Assembly: GCF_021596505.1 (NCBI RefSeq)
Contig: NZ_PJIZ01000019.1
Coordinates: 1-64,000, forward strand
Source: Nostoc sp. CMAA1605
Lineage (GTDB): Bacteria > Cyanobacteriota > Cyanobacteriia > Cyanobacteriales > Nostocaceae
Reading direction: 5' to 3'
DNA: 64,000 nucleotides
Shown here in pieces: positions 63,735-64,000 of the stretch (position 1 is its first letter; every line of letters starts with the position of its first letter). The position numbers and the translations under genes are program-made. The notes under the pieces are model-generated. The model worked only from the letters and a program-made list of their open reading frames with translations. It was not told the origin of the DNA and did no database searches.

Positions 63735-63999
63735 CTACATTCACAGACTCGCCATTAGACAGCAGGCCTCGGCCAACCGCCCAAGAGGGCAAATCTCCTG
63801 TAGCGTAAGTTCCCGTATGCCCTACGGTACTGAGTCCTAGTCTCAAAATGTTGATTGCTGCATTGATATCTCTATCTTCCAAGTACCCACAATGAGGACA
63901 GACATGAGTCCTTGTAGACAGAGATTTCTTCACTTTTTCGCCACAGTTAGAACAATTTTGACTTGTGTTGTGGGGAGGAACTGCAATAGTTACCTTCCC
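63718..63999 (-). CDS. tnpB: TnpB (OrfB) RNA-guided nuclease, C-terminal part, partial
   Basis: The last 93 residues of an IS605-family OrfB/TnpB; the gene continues beyond the right edge. The zinc finger is NCSNCG ... HVCPHCG, followed by the RuvC-III motif DRDINAAINILRLG with the catalytic Asp. A Gly/Ser-rich tail ends VESPSL. TnpB proteins are transposon-encoded RNA-guided DNases and ancestors of Cas12. Intactness of the N-terminal part cannot be judged. Confidence 0.9.
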   Translation of the reverse strand, partial: GKVTIAVPPHNTSQNCSNCGEKVKKSLSTRTHVCPHCGYLEDRDINAAINILRLGLSTVGHTGTYATGDLPSWAVGRGLLSNGESVNVESPSL

Positions 64000-64000
64000 A

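Overview
The window looks like a chromosome segment of a filamentous, heterocyst-type cyanobacterium (Nostoc/Anabaena group). The evidence is the dense scatter of GCGATCGC (HIP1) octamers, the many short heptamer repeat arrays between genes, a high-light-inducible protein, an SLH-type iron-uptake porin, and a pair of coiled-coil genes that I recognise as the ZicK/ZacK cytoskeletal pair of multicellular cyanobacteria. The assignment to Nostocales is inference from gene content. No rRNA, tRNA or CRISPR array was seen.

Layout. 1-9.5 kb: a frameshifted 3' end of acetolactate synthase, small unknown genes, a DUF2808 secreted protein, a PEP-synthase-like protein, an MgtC/SapB protein, a secreted dimethylformamidase-like protein and DUF3318. 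9.5-15.7 kb (minus strand): iron-uptake porin, a Crp/Fnr regulator, and the phosphate-control operon sphR-sphS-phoU. 16.1-18.3 kb: zicK and zacK. 18.4-21.6 kb: hisA, a DUF2499/DUF3593 membrane pair and csaB. 22.0-27.1 kb: an accessory gene group described below. 27.4-33 kb: a 1861-residue Ser/Thr kinase-AAA-GAF-histidine kinase hybrid. 33.4-49.9 kb: housekeeping genes (pgeF, birA, an M23 peptidase, ribE, a bifunctional-nuclease family protein, an Fe-S aldo/keto reductase, hinT, comM, aspS, ald), with a Uma2 gene split by a MITE and a DUF433/DUF5615 pair. 50.3-62.7 kb: cydAB, a thioredoxin-like lumenal protein, murT-gatD, a FUSC protein, msrB, dacB, a lone LivF-type ATPase and a GNAT enzyme. 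63-64 kb: a TetR regulator and the 3' end of an IS200/IS605-type tnpB that runs off the edge.

Most interesting region. Four plus-strand genes at 22189-26996 form what looks like an undescribed peptide-modification (RiPP-like) cluster. (1) A heme-oxygenase-fold protein carries a His/Glu set resembling non-heme diiron oxygenases. (2) An 81-residue peptide consists almost entirely of six copies of a decapeptide centred on HTWTENL, whose DNA copies differ almost only at synonymous sites. (3) A flavin-dependent halogenase has its FAD motif, catalytic lysine, WxWxIP and FxxPxxSxG motifs intact. (4) A flavin-containing monooxygenase follows. Each repeat offers one Trp, a plausible halogenation site. 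A structured DNA element lies between peptide and halogenase, an NtcA-like promoter lies upstream, and a clear Rho-independent terminator closes the unit. The cluster assignment is inference; the repeats, motifs and gene order are visible directly.

Sequence-level damage is also notable. Single-base frameshifts occur in ilvB and in the Walker A of comM. A 210-bp MITE with an 8-bp target duplication interrupts the Uma2 gene, and a related end fragment lies inside the peptide cluster. A heptamer repeat array has expanded in frame inside birA.
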